A stretch of DNA of 64,000 bases from Paraburkholderia sp. CNPSo 3274 (GCF_024206475.1 NZ_JAMBPR010000025.1:1-64000); one strand, 5' to 3'; positions 25,627-34,694 are shown, numbered from the stretch's first letter. The notes: generated by a model not told the origin, from the sequence alone. Program-made: numbers and translations.

Positions 25627-26898
25627 TTAGCGTCCATCGCTGCGTCCGAGCGCGCCGGGTGGTGTCTCCAACTCCTCGCCGTCCCCCGGCACACGTGTGC
25701 CCGTCACGGGATCAGCCTCAGTATGTGCCGCCGTGCTCGCCGCCGCCTGCCGCGCCGGGCGGCGCACGAAAGACGGCACTTCCCCTGTGCTGCTTTCGAG
25801 TTCCGCCGAAACTTCGGCGCGCGCGCGGGGCAGGAACTGCGGATAGTGCTCGTTGACGAAATCGAGCAGCCCTTCGCGCACGCGGCAGCGCAAATCGAAG
25901 TTCAGGCCCGAGTCGCGCGAACTCACCAGCACGCGCAACTGCATGGCGCGCTCGTTGGCGTCGGTGACCTGCAAAACCTGCACGCGGCGGTCCCATTCGG
26001 GCGCATCGTCGACGATGCGCGCGAGCGCCTCGCGCAGCGGCGCGAGCGGCATGCGGTAGTCGAGCCATAGAAACACCGTGCCGATGATCTGGGAGCTGCT
26101 GCGTGTCCAGTTCGCGAACGGATTCTCGATGAACCATTGCAGCGGCACGATGAGCCGCCGCTGGTCCCAGATCCGCACAGAAACGTAGGTGCCTGTAATT
26201 TCCTCGATGCGCCCCCACTCGCCCTGGATCACGACCACGTCGTCGAGCCGGATCGGCTGCGAGAGCGCGATCTGCAAACCGGCGATCAGATTCCCCAGCA
26301 CGGGGCGTGCCGCGATACCGGCAACGAGACCGGCGACCCCGGCCGAAGCCAGCAGGCTCGCACCGATCTGCCTCACGTTCGGGAAGGTCATGAGCGCCGA
26401 GCCCACGCCCACGATGATGATGAGGACCATCACCGTGCGCGCGAGCACGCGGGCCTGGGTGTGGATGCGGCGGGCCTGGAGGTTATCGGCGATGTCGAGC
26501 GGGTGGGCGGCGATGATGGCATCGCCGATCGCCGCCGCGCAACGCACCGAAAGCCAGGTGATCGCGGCGATCAGCGCGAACGCGCACAACTCGCGCAGGC
26601 CGCCGATGTGCCTGAGCGTGTCGGGCGCCTGCCACCAGACGAATTCGAGTGCGAGGATGGCGAGCACGGCGAGCGCCGGCTTGCGTATATAGCGCAAGAA
26701 CACGCTGACCCGCGGATACGGGCGGGCGACACGCAGCACGACGCGGCCGCCGACCCAGTGCATGGCGAACGCGAAAACGAGCGCGAGCGCGCTCACGAGC
26801 AACGTGCCGAGCCAGTCCTGCAGCGGTGCGTCGATGAAACGGGAGAGATCGTCGAGTGTCGGCATCTGCGGCCAGTTCCTCCTGAGCATCCCGAGCAA
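25627..26898 (-). CDS. MscS-family mechanosensitive channel
   Basis: A 423-residue inner-membrane protein. Four N-terminal membrane helices precede the pore helix ASLLASAGVAGLVAGIAARP, whose small-residue packing matches MscS TM3. This is followed by the beta domain (PIRLDDVVVIQGEWGRIEEI) and the alpha/beta cytoplasmic cage. About 60 hydrophilic, poorly conserved residues follow at the C-terminus. Such channels release solutes on hypo-osmotic shock. It lies 142 bases upstream of otsA on the same strand. Confidence 0.93.
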   Translation of the reverse strand: MLGMLRRNWPQMPTLDDLSRFIDAPLQDWLGTLLVSALALVFAFAMHWVGGRVVLRVARPYPRVSVFLRYIRKPALAVLAILALEFVWWQAPDTLRHIGGLRELCAFALIAAITWLSVRCAAAIGDAIIAAHPLDIADNLQARRIHTQARVLARTVMVLIIIVGVGSALMTFPNVRQIGASLLASAGVAGLVAGIAARPVLGNLIAGLQIALSQPIRLDDVVVIQGEWGRIEEITGTYVSVRIWDQRRLIVPLQWFIENPFANWTRSSSQIIGTVFLWLDYRMPLAPLREALARIVDDAPEWDRRVQVLQVTDANERAMQLRVLVSSRDSGLNFDLRCRVREGLLDFVNEHYPQFLPRARAEVSAELESSTGEVPSFVRRPARQAAASTAAHTEADPVTGTRVPGDGEELETPPGALGRSDGR

Positions 26899-27071
26899 TT
26901 AGGCGACTCTTGGAAACGGCACGGGCGCAGGCCCGCGGACGGCCACGGCGATGGTGACAGCTGGCCTCGCTGCGGCCTCGATGATGAACGGCGCGGCAGT
27001 GGTAGGTGCCGCGCCGTGTTTCTAGCTATGTCTATCTACGCGCTACTGATTACGACTCGAACCAGCCGGCT

Positions 27072-27434
27072 TCAACTGCCATTGCCGGTCTTGCAGGGAA
27101 ACGCCTTGCCAAGCCCGAGCGAAATCGCGGTACTGGCGTTGTAGCCGGCCACGTTCGGGTTGTCGGCGATGTACTTGCGCACCGCATCGGTGAGTTGCGC
27201 CGAGCGCGCGTCGGGCGGCAGGCAGAAGTATTGACCCACGCGCGGCCCGGTAGTGCCGCCGATGGCGTCGATCGTGTTGAAGATGCCGTCCGCGGCACCT
27301 TCGATATAGGCAGCGCACGCGCTGCGCGAAGCCACGTCGGTCTTCGTGCAGAGCCGGTTGAGGTCGCTTGCCGTGAATGCGAAAGCGGAGAGCGGCAACG
27401 CCATCGCGCCCGCACAGATCAGAACCCGCAGCAT
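27072..27434 (-). CDS. Rap1a/Tai-like exported protein
   Basis: A 120-residue secreted protein with a signal peptide (MLRVLICAGAMALPLSAFAF, cleavage after AFA). The mature part is SDLNRLCTKTDVASRSACAA, then GAADGIFNT, CLPPDARSAQLTDAVRKYIA and a C-terminal FPCK. Four cysteines in this spacing and the CxxYIEG(A) pattern fit the Rap1a/Tai family. Some of its members are periplasmic immunity proteins against type VI peptidoglycan amidases; many are orphans like this one, with no effector gene here. It is 85 bases downstream of an exported ankyrin protein on the same strand. Confidence 0.82.
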   Translation of the reverse strand: MLRVLICAGAMALPLSAFAFTASDLNRLCTKTDVASRSACAAYIEGAADGIFNTIDAIGGTTGPRVGQYFCLPPDARSAQLTDAVRKYIADNPNVAGYNASTAISLGLGKAFPCKTGNGS

Positions 27435-27519
27435 GGTTCTCCTTGAGTTGTCGTGGGGAGCGGCGCCTCGAGCGCCGCCGGGCGGCCGCGTTGGTCCAGT
27501 GCGGCCGCCTTCATCCCCA

Positions 27520-28245
27520 TTATTTTGCACTGTTTTGCGGCGCTGCCGGGCTCGCCGTGGAGAGGCCAGCCTGCGTCATGCGCGCCGTGAGGTCCTTGAT
27601 CGCGTCCGGCGCCTTGTACCGGCGCGCGAAATCGAGCGCCGTCATGCCGATCTGGTTCTTGGCGCCAAGCGTCGCGCCGTGCTCGAGCAGCATCTGGAGC
27701 GTCGTGAGATGGTCGCCGCGCGCAGCCATCATGAGCGGCGTCGTGCCGTTGGGCGACAGCGCGTTGACGTCGGCCGAATAGCCGATCAGGAGCTTCGCGA
27801 CATCGTCGTTGCCGTTCGAGGCAGCGTAATGCAGCGGCGTCCAGCCCTTCTTGTTGACCTCGGCGCCCTTGGTGATGAGGAGCTTCACGAAGTCCACGTC
27901 GCCGTTGAGCGAGGCAAGCATCAGCGCGTTTTCGCCTGCGCGGTCTTCGGCGGCGATGTTCGTCTTCGGGTTGTCGAGCAGCACCGCCCCGACCTTGTCG
28001 GACTTCTCGCGCGCGGCCAGCACGAGGAGCGGCATGCCCTGGTCGTCGGTGGCGTTCGGGTCCATGCCGTCCGCGAGCGCTTTTTGCACGCCCTTGTCGT
28101 CGTCGAACTTGACGCTCTTGATGAGCGAGTCGATCGGAGCGGCGTGCGCGGCGGCGCCGAACAGCGTGGCGGCGACGCCGAGCACGAGCGCCGCGGCAGT
28201 ACGGCGGACAGGGTTTGCGGCGTGCGGAAGCGGTTTCGAGTTCAT
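27520..28245 (-). CDS. Exported ankyrin-repeat protein
   Basis: A 241-residue protein with a signal peptide (MNSKPLPHAANPVRRTAAAL onward, cleavage after AAHAA). It has five to six ankyrin repeats: GMPLLVLAAREKSDKVGAVL, GENALMLASLNGDVDFVKLL, GWTPLHYAASNGNDDVAKLL, GTTPLMMAARGDHLTTLQML and GMTALDFARRY. The start at 28245 (AAGG 7 bases upstream) was preferred to the ATG at 28260. Likely periplasmic; a protein-binding role is inferred. Upstream of the Rap1a-like gene on the same strand. Confidence 0.9.
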   Translation of the reverse strand: MNSKPLPHAANPVRRTAAALVLGVAATLFGAAAHAAPIDSLIKSVKFDDDKGVQKALADGMDPNATDDQGMPLLVLAAREKSDKVGAVLLDNPKTNIAAEDRAGENALMLASLNGDVDFVKLLITKGAEVNKKGWTPLHYAASNGNDDVAKLLIGYSADVNALSPNGTTPLMMAARGDHLTTLQMLLEHGATLGAKNQIGMTALDFARRYKAPDAIKDLTARMTQAGLSTASPAAPQNSAK

Positions 28246-28312
28246 GTCAAGCCTTAACATTATCTGCTATCTCGTTGATATTTAACATCATTGACAGCAC
28301 GCGGTCCGCGAT

Positions 28313-29098
28313 TCAGGCCTGAGGCTGGATCTTGAAGAGCCGGAAGAAATTCTGCGTGGTGACAGCGCCAAGTTCGGCGTCCGGCAATCCGCGTTGCTGC
28401 GCAATGAATCTTCCGACATGGCTCACGTACGCAGGTTCATTGGGTTTGCCACGAAATGGTACTGGCGCGAGGTATGGCGAATCGGTTTCGATCAAAAGGC
28501 GCTCGATCGGCACGCGGCGCGACACTTCCTGCACATCGGTCGCGCTCTTGAACGTCACGATGCCCGAAAGCGAGATGTAAAAATTCTGGGCGAGTGCGCG
28601 CTCGGCAATCGCCCACGGCTCGGTGAAGCAATGCATCACGCCGCCCGGTTCGCCTGCGCGCTCTTCTTCCATGATGCGCAGGGTGTCGTCCGAAGCGGCT
28701 CGCGTATGGACGATGAGCGGCTTGGCCGTGGCATGCGCCGCGCGAATGTGCGTGCGAAAGCGCTCGCGCTGCCATTCCATGTCGGCGATCGTGCGCTCGC
28801 CCAGGCGATAGTAATCGAGCCCCGTTTCACCGATCGCCACCACTTTCGGGTGCTCAGCCAGCTCGACCAGCTCGGCCACGCTCGGCTCGCGCATGTGCTC
28901 GTGATCGGGATGCACACCCACCGACGCGTAGACGTTTTCGTAGCGGCTCGCGATGTCGAGCACCGAAGGCAGCGTTTCGAGGTCCACCGAGACGCATAGC
29001 GCATGCGTGACGGCGTTTGCGCGCATGTTCTCGAGCACCTGTGGGAGGCGGTCGCCGAGGCCTTCGAAGTTGATGTGGCAATGTGAATCGACAAACAT
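28313..29098 (-). CDS. TatD-family metal-dependent hydrolase/DNase (YcfH-like)
   Basis: A 261-residue TIM-barrel metallohydrolase. The first metal motif is DSHCHI (residues 4-9). GETGLDYYR is the bridging-glutamate motif, IVHTRAASDDTLRIM and GVMHCFTEP supply histidines, and ETDSPYLAPVPFRGKPNEP is the C-terminal signature. TatD enzymes are Mg-dependent DNases of uncertain physiological role. It follows holB with a 53-base gap, in the conserved order mltG-tmk-holB-tatD. Confidence 0.94.
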   Translation of the reverse strand: MFVDSHCHINFEGLGDRLPQVLENMRANAVTHALCVSVDLETLPSVLDIASRYENVYASVGVHPDHEHMREPSVAELVELAEHPKVVAIGETGLDYYRLGERTIADMEWQRERFRTHIRAAHATAKPLIVHTRAASDDTLRIMEEERAGEPGGVMHCFTEPWAIAERALAQNFYISLSGIVTFKSATDVQEVSRRVPIERLLIETDSPYLAPVPFRGKPNEPAYVSHVGRFIAQQRGLPDAELGAVTTQNFFRLFKIQPQA

Positions 29099-29151
29099 GG
29101 GTGGTCCTGCGATGGAAGATTCGGGCCTAAGCGTGGACGTCAGCGTGCACG

Positions 29152-30195
29152 TCAGGCAAACAGTTCACGATAGCCGAGAAAGAGTTCCTCGAACACGAGG
29201 CGCGCATTCAGCGGATGGTTTTCCACGGCGCGCTGGCGCGTGACCGTCTTCAGGTAGCGCGCGAGCGCCGCGGCGTCGAGCTTCGCGGCGCAGCGCGCGA
29301 GGCCGCTAGCGGCCTGCGGAAAGTAGCGCGGGCGCCCCGCTGTGCGTTCGGCGAGCAGATCGTAGACCCAGCGCTGCAGCCAGCCGAGCACGAGCGGCAC
29401 CGGCAGCTTTTGCAGCGTCTCGCCGCAGGCAAAGGCGTCGCAGGCCGGGCCCGCCGCGAGCTGGGCCAGGGTCCAGTCCCGCAGCGTGCGGTTTTCGTCG
29501 TGCGCGAGCGCGAGCGCTGCGAGGGGCGCGCCGCCTGCTTCGGCAAGCAGCGCCGGCGCGTCGTCCACGCCCTGCTGCGCGAGCCAGGCCGCGGCGGCTT
29601 CAGGCGCGGGCGTGCCCATGGGCCACTGGCGGCAACGGCTGATAATGGTCGGCAGCAGGCGGTCGATGCGCGCCGATACCACGAGGAACACCACGCCCGC
29701 GGGCGGCTCTTCGAGCGTCTTCAGCAGCGCGTTCGCGGCGGCGACGTTGAGCGCCTCGGCCGGATACAGCAGGATCACGCGCAGGCCGCCGCGATGCGAG
29801 CCCACGCTCGTGAAGTCGAGCAGCGCGCGCACTTGTTCGATGCGGATTTCCTTGCTCGGCGCGCGGCCCTTCTTGCCCTCTTCACCGTCGGCCTTGTCAG
29901 CCTTTTCGGCTTTGGCGTCATCGTCGCCGGCCTGGCCGATTTCGCCAGCCAATGCCTCGGGCACGACGATACGGTAATCCGGATGATTGCCCTGGGCAAA
30001 CCAGTTGCACGCCGCACAGGCGCCGCACGGTTCGCCGTTGGCCTGCGGCGCTTCGCAGAGCAGCCCCTTCGCCAGATGCTGCGCCAACTGGAACTTGCCG
30101 ATGCCCGCCTGGCCATGCAGCAGGAGCGCATGCGGCCAGTGGCTGCGCAGTTGCTGCAGGCGTTGCCAGTCGTCGGTTTGCCAAGGATAGATCAT
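29152..30195 (-). CDS. holB: DNA polymerase III subunit delta prime
   Basis: A 347-residue clamp-loader subunit. The P-loop-like GQAGIGK is at 28-34. A four-cysteine zinc knuckle (Cys47, 57, 60, 63) follows in CEAPQANGEPCGACAAC. KEIRIEQVRALLDF and AANALLKTLEEPP are typical of delta prime, and SRC (IISRC) lies in the sensor/arginine-finger region. A charged Lys/Asp/Glu-rich insertion of about 25 residues lies between the zinc knuckle and the sensor part. ATG 30195 was chosen; a TTG at 30207 would add four residues. Confidence 0.94.
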   Translation of the reverse strand: MIYPWQTDDWQRLQQLRSHWPHALLLHGQAGIGKFQLAQHLAKGLLCEAPQANGEPCGACAACNWFAQGNHPDYRIVVPEALAGEIGQAGDDDAKAEKADKADGEEGKKGRAPSKEIRIEQVRALLDFTSVGSHRGGLRVILLYPAEALNVAAANALLKTLEEPPAGVVFLVVSARIDRLLPTIISRCRQWPMGTPAPEAAAAWLAQQGVDDAPALLAEAGGAPLAALALAHDENRTLRDWTLAQLAAGPACDAFACGETLQKLPVPLVLGWLQRWVYDLLAERTAGRPRYFPQAASGLARCAAKLDAAALARYLKTVTRQRAVENHPLNARLVFEELFLGYRELFA

Positions 30196-30282
30196 CTTCG
30201 AAATCAATCTGTTAAGCGATCCTCAGGAGAATTTACATGAAGATCGCGCAGCCATATAAGAATGTCAAATATCGCCTTGAAA

Positions 30283-30903
30283 TCAAAGCGTTGCGATCAC
30301 ATTCTCGAGTTTTTGGCGAATCGCATCGATGCCCTGCGACGAATCGACGATCGCGAAACGATACGGCGCCTCTTCCGCGCGGCGCAGGTATTCGGTGCGC
30401 GTGCGCTTGAAGAACGCGTCGGATTCGCTTTCGAAGCGATCGGGTTCGCGCGCCGCGCCGCGCCGCTCGCTCGCCGTGTCGGGCGGCAAGTCGAACAGCA
30501 CCGTCAGGTCCGGCTGGAAGCCGCCCTGCACCCAGCGCTCCAGCGTTTCGAGCTTGTCGCGCGGCAGCCCGCGGCCGCCGCCCTGATAGGCGAACGTGGC
30601 GTCGCTGAAACGGTCAGACAGCACCCAGTCGCCGCGCGCGAGCGCGGGCTCGATCACCTTGGCGAGGTGCTCGCGGCGCGCCGCGAACATCATGAGCGCC
30701 TCGGTTTCGAGGTCCATCGGCTGGTGCAGCACGAGTTCCCGGATCGACTCGCCAAGCGGCGTGCCGCCGGGTTCGCGCGTCATGACGACCGTACGGCCTG
30801 ACGGCGCGAGTTTCTGGGCAAGCTGATCGCGAAACCACGCGAGATGCGTGGTCTTGCCTGCGCCGTCGATGCCCTCGAACGTGATGAATCGGCCCCGCGC
30901 CAT
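30283..30903 (-). CDS. tmk: Thymidylate kinase
   Basis: A 206-residue dTMP kinase. The P-loop FEGIDGAGKTTHL is at residues 9-21, MTREPGGTPLGESIRELVL supplies the thymidine-binding DR(E)PG motif, DRFSDATFAYQGGGRGL is the dTMP-binding region, and a lid lies near 140-150. The start codon follows the mltG stop with no gap (TAA then ATG), so the two are probably translationally coupled. holB lies 87 bases downstream. Confidence 0.96.
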   Translation of the reverse strand: MARGRFITFEGIDGAGKTTHLAWFRDQLAQKLAPSGRTVVMTREPGGTPLGESIRELVLHQPMDLETEALMMFAARREHLAKVIEPALARGDWVLSDRFSDATFAYQGGGRGLPRDKLETLERWVQGGFQPDLTVLFDLPPDTASERRGAAREPDRFESESDAFFKRTRTEYLRRAEEAPYRFAIVDSSQGIDAIRQKLENVIATL

Positions 30904-31914
30904 TTAATTACCCCGGATGTATTTGTCGACGGCCTTGTTGTGGTCGACAAGATTGTCAGAAAAAGCGCTGCTGCCGTCGCCGCGCGCCACGAAGTACAGC
31001 GCAGCCGTCGATGCCGGATTGAGCGCCGCCTGGATCGCCGCGGCACCGGGCAGCGCAATGGGCGTCGGCGGCAACCCCAGGCGCAGGTAGGTATTGTAAA
31101 GAGTGTCCGACTGCAGATCTCGCTTGCGCAAATGCCCCGCGTAGTTGTCGCCCAGTCCGTAGATCACGGCCGGATCGGTCTGCAGCGGCATGCCCACTTT
31201 CAGGCGGTTCGAGAACACGGCCGCCACGAGCGCGCGGTCGGCAGCGCGGCCCGTCTCCTTTTCGACGAGCGAAGCGAGCGTCAGCGCCTCGTAGGGCGAC
31301 TTGAGCGGCAAGCCGGCGGCGCGTGCAGTCCACGCTTCGTTCAGACGCGTCTGCATCAGGTGGTACGCGCGCCGGTACACGTCGAGATCGCTCGCGCCCT
31401 TGTCGAACAGATAGGTGTCGGGGAAAAACAACCCCTCGCCGCTTCCGTTCGGTGCGGGCGGCGCGCCGATCGCGGCGAGCAGATCGGCATCGCTCATGCC
31501 GGCCGTATCGTGGCGCAGCGCGGGGTTCGCGTCGAGTTCGGCGCGCATGTGCTTGAAGGTCCAGCCTTCGATGATGGTGGCGACGGACTCGTTCACGTCG
31601 CCGAGCGCCATCTTCTGGAGCACCTCATAGGGCGTAATACCCGCCTTGAACTCGTAGTTGCCCGATTTGAGCTGGCTCTGCAGGCCGAGCACGCGCGTCA
31701 TGATCACGAAAAGTTGCGTCTGCACGGGCACGCCGCCGCGCCGCAATTGCAGCGTGACGCTGCGCACGGTGCTGTGCGGCTTGATGGTGACGTCGAGCTG
31801 TGGTGCGGCAAGTTCGAGCGGCACGGTGGCCCAGCGCCATACGCCGCCCGCCGCGGCGGCGCCAATCACGACTAGCGCGGCGCCGGCAACAAGGCATTTC
31901 TTCAGGAGGGACAT
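30904..31914 (-). CDS. mltG: Endolytic murein transglycosylase
   Basis: A 336-residue YceG/MltG protein that cleaves nascent peptidoglycan strands and so ends their synthesis. A single N-terminal membrane anchor (LVAGAALVVIGAAAAGGVWR) leads into a LysM-like subdomain and the catalytic YceG domain with LTLASLVEKETG. The expected catalytic glutamate is Glu218, the same number as in E. coli. LQTDPAVIYGLGD and YNTYLRLGLPPTPIALPG also match. ATG 31914 follows AGGAGGG. First gene of mltG-tmk-holB; divergent from ygfZ. Confidence 0.95.
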   Translation of the reverse strand: MSLLKKCLVAGAALVVIGAAAAGGVWRWATVPLELAAPQLDVTIKPHSTVRSVTLQLRRGGVPVQTQLFVIMTRVLGLQSQLKSGNYEFKAGITPYEVLQKMALGDVNESVATIIEGWTFKHMRAELDANPALRHDTAGMSDADLLAAIGAPPAPNGSGEGLFFPDTYLFDKGASDLDVYRRAYHLMQTRLNEAWTARAAGLPLKSPYEALTLASLVEKETGRAADRALVAAVFSNRLKVGMPLQTDPAVIYGLGDNYAGHLRKRDLQSDTLYNTYLRLGLPPTPIALPGAAAIQAALNPASTAALYFVARGDGSSAFSDNLVDHNKAVDKYIRGN

Positions 31915-31991
31915 GGAAACACGACTCAGGGGGACCTCATATAATAACTGCTTGCCTTCGCTAAAGTCAGGATTGACTGTTCCCCGAATCC

Positions 31992-33011
31992 ATGAACTCA
32001 CCGCTCGATCCCGCTTCCACGCTTTCCGCTCCTGAATCCACGGCCGACTTCGATGCCGTTATGAAAGGCGGCGCCTACGCGATCCTTCCGCAGTTTGGCG
32101 TGATCGACGCCAACGGCGACGACGCCGCGACCTTCCTGCACAGCCAGCTCACCAACGACGTCCAGCATCTCGACGTGGCCGGCGCGCGCCTCGCAGGCTA
32201 CTGCTCGCCCAAGGGCCGTTTGCTTGCCTCGTTCCTCACCTGGAAGACCGGCGACACGATCCGTCTCCTGATCTCGAAGGACGTACAGGCGGCGGTGCAA
32301 AAACGGCTGTCGATGTTCGTGCTGCGCGCCAAGGCCAGGCTCACCGACGACAGCGACAAGCTGCTCGTGGTGGGCCTCGCGGGCGACGTGCGCGGCGCGC
32401 TTGCGAGCGTGTTCGACGCGCTGCCCGACGGCGTGCACGTGAAAGTGGACGACCCCGCTGGCACGCTGATCCGCGTGCCCGACGCGGCCGGCGTGCTGCG
32501 TTATCTGTGGGTCGGCCCGAAAGAAGCGGTGCAGGCGCGCCTCGCGAAGCTCGACGGTTTGGTCAAGCGCGTGTCGCCGGCGGTGTGGGACTGGCTCGAC
32601 ATTCGCGCGGGCGAACCGCGCATCACGCAGGCCGTGAGCGAGCAGTTCGTGCCGCAGATGGTCAACTACGACGTGCTGGGCGGCGTGAACTTCCGCAAGG
32701 GCTGCTACCCTGGCCAGGAAATCGTCGCGCGCAGCCAGTATCGCGGCACGATCAAGCGCCGTACCACGCTCGCCAATGTGGCCGCGAGTCTGGGCGCCGC
32801 GCATGCGGGCGTCGAACTCTTCCATTCGGACGACCCGAGCCAGCCGTGCGGCATGGTCGTGAACGCCGCCGCCGCACCCGAGGGCGGTATCGATCTGCTC
32901 GCCGAGATCAAGCTTGCCGCGCTCGAAACGGGCAGCGTGCACCTCGGCGCTGCGGACGGCCCCGCGCTGCGCGTGTTGCCGCTGCCCTACGCGTTGCCGG
33001 CCGAAATTTGA
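31992..33011 (+). CDS. ygfZ: tRNA-modifying/Fe-S protein YgfZ
   Basis: A 339-residue folate-binding GcvT-like protein needed for maturation or repair of some iron-sulfur enzymes, including MiaB-type tRNA modification. The family hallmark KGCYPGQE is at residues 236-243 with the essential cysteine. The N-terminal ATFLHSQLTNDVQHL and GYCSPKGRLLASFL fit the aminomethyltransferase fold. Divergent from mltG, 77 bases between starts. Confidence 0.95.
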   Translation: MNSPLDPASTLSAPESTADFDAVMKGGAYAILPQFGVIDANGDDAATFLHSQLTNDVQHLDVAGARLAGYCSPKGRLLASFLTWKTGDTIRLLISKDVQAAVQKRLSMFVLRAKARLTDDSDKLLVVGLAGDVRGALASVFDALPDGVHVKVDDPAGTLIRVPDAAGVLRYLWVGPKEAVQARLAKLDGLVKRVSPAVWDWLDIRAGEPRITQAVSEQFVPQMVNYDVLGGVNFRKGCYPGQEIVARSQYRGTIKRRTTLANVAASLGAAHAGVELFHSDDPSQPCGMVVNAAAAPEGGIDLLAEIKLAALETGSVHLGAADGPALRVLPLPYALPAEI

Positions 33012-33102
33012 CGCCGCACGCTGCGCCCATCGCGCGTGAGGCGCCCAGCGCCTCGCGTTGCCAGGGCGCTGCCCCACCCCCGACCCTGCAAGGGCCAACG
33101 CC

Positions 33103-33957
33103 ATGTGCCTGATCGTCTTCGATTGGCGTCCGCGCGCGAGCGCCGGCACGCTTTTCACGCTCGCGGCAAACCGCGACGAGTTCCTGCGCCGCACCGCCGA
33201 CCCGCTGCACTGGTGGAACGCCTCGGATGACGTCACGTCGCCGGGCAGTTCGGCAACGGGCGTGCTGGCGGGCCGCGATCTCGTCGGTGGCGGCACGTGG
33301 CTTGGCATGACGCGCAGCGGCCGCTTCGCCGCGCTCACGAACTATCGCGCGCCGAAAGATATGCGCCCTGACGCGCCTACGCGCGGCACGCTCGTCTCGC
33401 GCTGGCTCACCGGCGCGCAAGGTCTGCCCGATACGCCGCTCGACTATCTCGACGAGATCGCGCGCTCGGGCGATCTCTACAACGGCTTTAATCTGATCGT
33501 CGGCGACTGGGCGCGGCGCGAGCTGGCCTGGTACTGCAACCGCGCGGACCGCGCGCCTGCCTTGCTGGCCGAAGGCACGCACGGCATTTCGAACGCCGTG
33601 CTCGACACGCCGTGGCCCAAGCTCGTGCGCAAGCGTGCGGAACTCGCGCAACTCGCGGGGGGCGACGCGCAAGTCCCACTCGCGCGGCTCGTGGAAATGA
33701 TGCGTGACCCGCAGGTCGCGCCCGACCGCGAGTTGCCCGCCACGGGCATTTCGCTGGAACGCGAACGCGCGCTTTCCGCGGCATTCATCGAAACGCCCGA
33801 CTACGGTACGCGCGGCACCACGGCGCTGCGTGTCACGCTACGCGGCACCCTTCTGGATGTGGAAGCGCTGGAGCGCAGCGACGACGACGGCTCGCATCGC
33901 GTCGTCCGCCCGGGCGCCTTCGAGCGCCACGAGACCTACACCGTCGAGAGAGGCTGA
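33103..33957 (+). CDS. NRDE (TANGO2-like) protein
   Basis: A 284-residue member of the NRDE/TANGO2 family. It begins MCLIVFDWRP with an N-terminal cysteine that would be exposed after methionine removal, as in N-terminal nucleophile hydrolases. The name-giving motif is ANRDEF, and GGTWLGMTRSGRFAALTNYR and GFNLIVGD follow. Eukaryotic TANGO2 has been linked to heme and lipid handling; bacterial function is unsettled. It lies 91 bases downstream of ygfZ, possibly cotranscribed. Confidence 0.93.
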   Translation: MCLIVFDWRPRASAGTLFTLAANRDEFLRRTADPLHWWNASDDVTSPGSSATGVLAGRDLVGGGTWLGMTRSGRFAALTNYRAPKDMRPDAPTRGTLVSRWLTGAQGLPDTPLDYLDEIARSGDLYNGFNLIVGDWARRELAWYCNRADRAPALLAEGTHGISNAVLDTPWPKLVRKRAELAQLAGGDAQVPLARLVEMMRDPQVAPDRELPATGISLERERALSAAFIETPDYGTRGTTALRVTLRGTLLDVEALERSDDDGSHRVVRPGAFERHETYTVERG

Positions 33958-33964
33958 GCGCGTT

Positions 33965-34644
33965 TCAGCCGCCCGTGCCGAACGCCGCGCGCAGCGCGTG
34001 GGCGGCCTGCTGCTGCGCGCGCCGCGCCTCGTCGACGAACGCTCCCATCTTGACGAACTCGTGAATCACGCCGTCGTAACGCACGAGCGTGACCTTGTTG
34101 CCGGCTTCGCGCAGCTTTTGCGCATAGGCCTCGCCTTCGTCCACGAGCGGATCGAATTCGGCCACGCCGATCCACGCGGGCGCGACGCCGCGAAAATCCG
34201 GCTCGCCGCGCGTACCGTCTAGCGGCGCGAAGCGCCAGTCGTCGCGGTCCGAGTCATTGCGCACATAGTGATTGAAGAACCACTGGATCGTCGGCGCGGT
34301 CAGCAAATGGCCATCGGCAAGACGCTGGTGCGATTCGCTCCGCTGATGCGCGCTCACCGCCGGATAGAACCTTGCCACGGTCTGTGCGGTGCTAGCGCGC
34401 GACGCCGGTATCGCGCCGGTGCTAGCACGGGCAGCGGTTCCGCCCAATGCGGCTCGACCGGCAGATATAGGCGCGCGCGGATCGTCGCGCCGTCCCGCAT
34501 CGGCACCTGCAGGTCTTCCACGCCATGCATCGGTGCAGACGGGATTTCGAGCACCGACGCGCTCTTTTCATACTCGGCGCGCGCCTCCTGCGCCGTCTGC
34601 TCGTGGTAAGGCGCACGGCCCGCGCGGGCCACCATGTCGAGCAC
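33965..34644 (-). pseudogene. Alpha/beta hydrolase (hormone-sensitive lipase family), broken by deletion and inversion
   Basis: The N-terminal part (from GTG 34644: VARAGRAPYHEQTAQEARAE to EPHWAEPLPVL) and the C-terminal part (FYPAVSAHQRSESHQRL onward, with the catalytic Asp region GVAEFDPLVDEGEAYAQKL and His region DGVIHEFVKMG) are clear. They lie in different frames, and the HGGG oxyanion loop and GDSAGG nucleophile between them are missing. The joining segment 34368-34427 reads NLATVCAVLARDAGIAPVLA on the opposite strand, which is the stretch expected just after GDSAGG. A central deletion with a local inversion explains this. At the end of the fatty-acid catabolism cluster, directly after the SDR gene. 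Confidence 0.85.
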
Positions 34645-34694
34645 GAGTGCGATCTTCGCGGTGAGTGGCGTGGCGCGGATCCCGTGCGCTGCTT

